From Rhodospirillaceae bacterium (GTDB lineage Bacteria > Pseudomonadota > Alphaproteobacteria > UBA8366): a stretch of 64,000 nucleotides of DNA. The translations under genes and the position numbers were made by a program. The notes under the pieces were generated by a model. That model was given only the letters and a program-made list of their open reading frames with translations. It did not search any database and was not told where the DNA came from. Shown here one piece after another: positions 62,822 through 64,000 of this stretch (position 1 is the first letter of the stretch; each line of letters opens with the position of its first letter). Location: assembly GCA_002722095.1 (NCBI GenBank), contig PBKG01000025.1:62001-126000 (forward strand), in the 5' to 3' direction.

Positions 62822-63775
62822 ATGGTAACCCGCATCGGATCATTCGCCCAAAGCCAAGCGGTTCTGCAAGCAACCCTCCAGACGCAAAACCGCCTGTTCG
62901 AAACCCAGACGCAAGTCGCCACCGGCAAAAAGACCCAAAGTTTTTCCGGACTGGAAGGCGATTCACAGCGCCTGCTCAACGCCAAGGGCGATCTCGCCAA
63001 GACCGAACAATTCTTGGAGAACATCACCATCGCCGAACAAAGGCTCGATCTCATGCTGTTCGCGGTCGACCGAACAGACGAAGTCGCGCGCGAGATGCGC
63101 TCGCTGTTCCAGAGCGTTCAAAACGGCGACGCGGTCAATGTTCTCGATATTCCCGGGATTGCCGGCCAATTTCGAGATCAGGTAGTCGACCTTCTAAATT
63201 CCAAAGACAATGAACGCTTTTTGTTCGCGGGCGGCAAGACCGATACACGCCCGGTCAACCTTGGCAACGGCGTCTATACCGCACCGGCACCGCCACCCTT
63301 CGATGCCGGGCCGGATACGGGCTACTATGAGGGCGATGCGACGATCAACACAGTCCGCATTGATGACAACTTCACCGTACCCTATGGCGTGATTGCCAGT
63401 GCCGACGCTTTCGAGCGCGTAATCCGGTCTCTCGACAATATCGCGCAAATGACCTTTACCAGCCCGCCGACGGCAGCCGAGCTTGCGGTCGTCGACTCCG
63501 CAATCGCCGAACTCAATCAGGCGATCGAAAACAATGGCGTCAATCCAACAATTCAGGATATCGCTTCGGAAATCGCGCTCGACCAAAACCTGATTGGTTC
63601 GCAACGGGCGAGGCACGATAGCGTTAAGGTGTTCCTAGAGAATAAGATCGCCGACATCGAGAATGTGAATACCGCGGAAGCAGTGGCACAGCTCAACTTC
63701 GAACAGGTTCAGCTCGAAGCCTCGTATCAGGCGATTTCACGTATCCAGACCCTATCTCTGAACGCCTTTCTTTAG
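62822..63775 (+). CDS. flgL: Flagellar hook-associated protein FlgL
   Basis: 317 residues: flagellin-like ends, with TLQTQNRLFETQTQVATGKKTQSFSGL at the N-terminus and AVAQLNFEQVQLEASYQAISRIQTLSLNAFL at the C-terminus, so HAP3. Second hook-filament junction protein. Begins 12 bases after flgK with AGGAG upstream. Confidence 0.93.
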   Translation: MVTRIGSFAQSQAVLQATLQTQNRLFETQTQVATGKKTQSFSGLEGDSQRLLNAKGDLAKTEQFLENITIAEQRLDLMLFAVDRTDEVAREMRSLFQSVQNGDAVNVLDIPGIAGQFRDQVVDLLNSKDNERFLFAGGKTDTRPVNLGNGVYTAPAPPPFDAGPDTGYYEGDATINTVRIDDNFTVPYGVIASADAFERVIRSLDNIAQMTFTSPPTAAELAVVDSAIAELNQAIENNGVNPTIQDIASEIALDQNLIGSQRARHDSVKVFLENKIADIENVNTAEAVAQLNFEQVQLEASYQAISRIQTLSLNAFL

Positions 63776-63849
63776 GCGTTAAGCCGCTCAACTGATTACC
63801 GGGCACCGCGGGCGCCATTGACAGTGGGTCCGGCGATCCCGGAAAGTGC

Positions 63850-64000
63850 ATGATCCATGCACGCGATGTGAGCTCGATCCAAATGGCGCCACCGTCTTCC
63901 GATGATTTGCCGGACGGATATTTCGTCGGTTCCGCCAATCAGGTCCTCGACGAGGTCCTGGCACGTATCGAACAGGGCGAGCATGACCAGGCTGAAACGA
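63850..64000 (+). CDS. Start of an unidentified gene (3' truncated)
   Basis: Frame open from ATG 63850 to the window edge, 50 codons visible (beginning MIHARDVSSIQMAPP), with a possible GGAAAG upstream. A second in-frame ATG lies at 63883. It would follow flgL in the same direction. Too little is visible to name it; it might not be real. Confidence 0.35.
   Translation, partial: MIHARDVSSIQMAPPSSDDLPDGYFVGSANQVLDEVLARIEQGEHDQAET

Overview
The window comes from an alphaproteobacterium, probably a Rhodospirillales-like motile lineage. The main evidence is a CtrA/ChpT/SciP cell-cycle set lying next to flagellar genes with the Caulobacter-type regulators FlbD and FliX. Codon use is moderately GC-rich, with short AT-rich islands between genes. 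I see no rRNA, tRNA, CRISPR array, insertion sequence or phage.

Region 1 (1-12.1 kb): the 3' part of a phosphate transporter and an AT-rich membrane ORF, then a leftward run acnA - sulfatase - Ldh2-type dehydrogenase - sulfatase - SAF small subunit - UxaA-family large subunit, closed by a terminator. A divergent LysR gene and an SDR gene follow. The run looks like a pathway that removes sulfate from a small hydroxy acid or sugar acid, oxidises it and dehydrates (or desulfonates) it. The true substrate is unknown.

Region 2 (12.1-31.7 kb): mixed chromosomal genes. These include a PP2C-like phosphatase, a VOC protein, an orphan ClpV-type AAA+ unfoldase, a SPOR membrane protein, a methyltransferase/TPR-glycosyltransferase pair and a leftward mlaC-argE-rhomboid-nitroreductase-membrane protein run. 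Threonine synthase, N-formylglutamate amidohydrolase, NAD kinase, moaA, a CZB-GGDEF cyclase overlapping mobA, and a DUF364-like gene follow.

Region 3 (31.7-36.3 kb): chpT-cheA-cheY-cheR runs rightward and meets ctrA head-on. A perfect CtrA box lies between ctrA and the divergent fliI.

Region 4 (36.3-64 kb): the flagellar cluster. fliI-fliJ run right. A leftward block of fliF-fliG-fliH-fliN-motA-flbD-flhA-flhF-flhG-FliK-like-T-fold-like follows. Then come sciP, the leftward fliK-flgD-flgE, flaG, the rightward flgA-flgH, dksA, fliX, and the rightward flgI-flgJ-flgN-flgK-flgL. Three good sigma-54 promoters (GG-N10-GC) sit before fliF, fliK and flgI, fitting control by FlbD/FliX.

The oddest signal is a set of single-base frame disruptions: fliG, flhF and apparently sciP each carry one extra base, flgA has its likely signal peptide in another frame, and argE lacks a canonical start codon. 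These are either sequence errors or real lesions or switches in motility genes.
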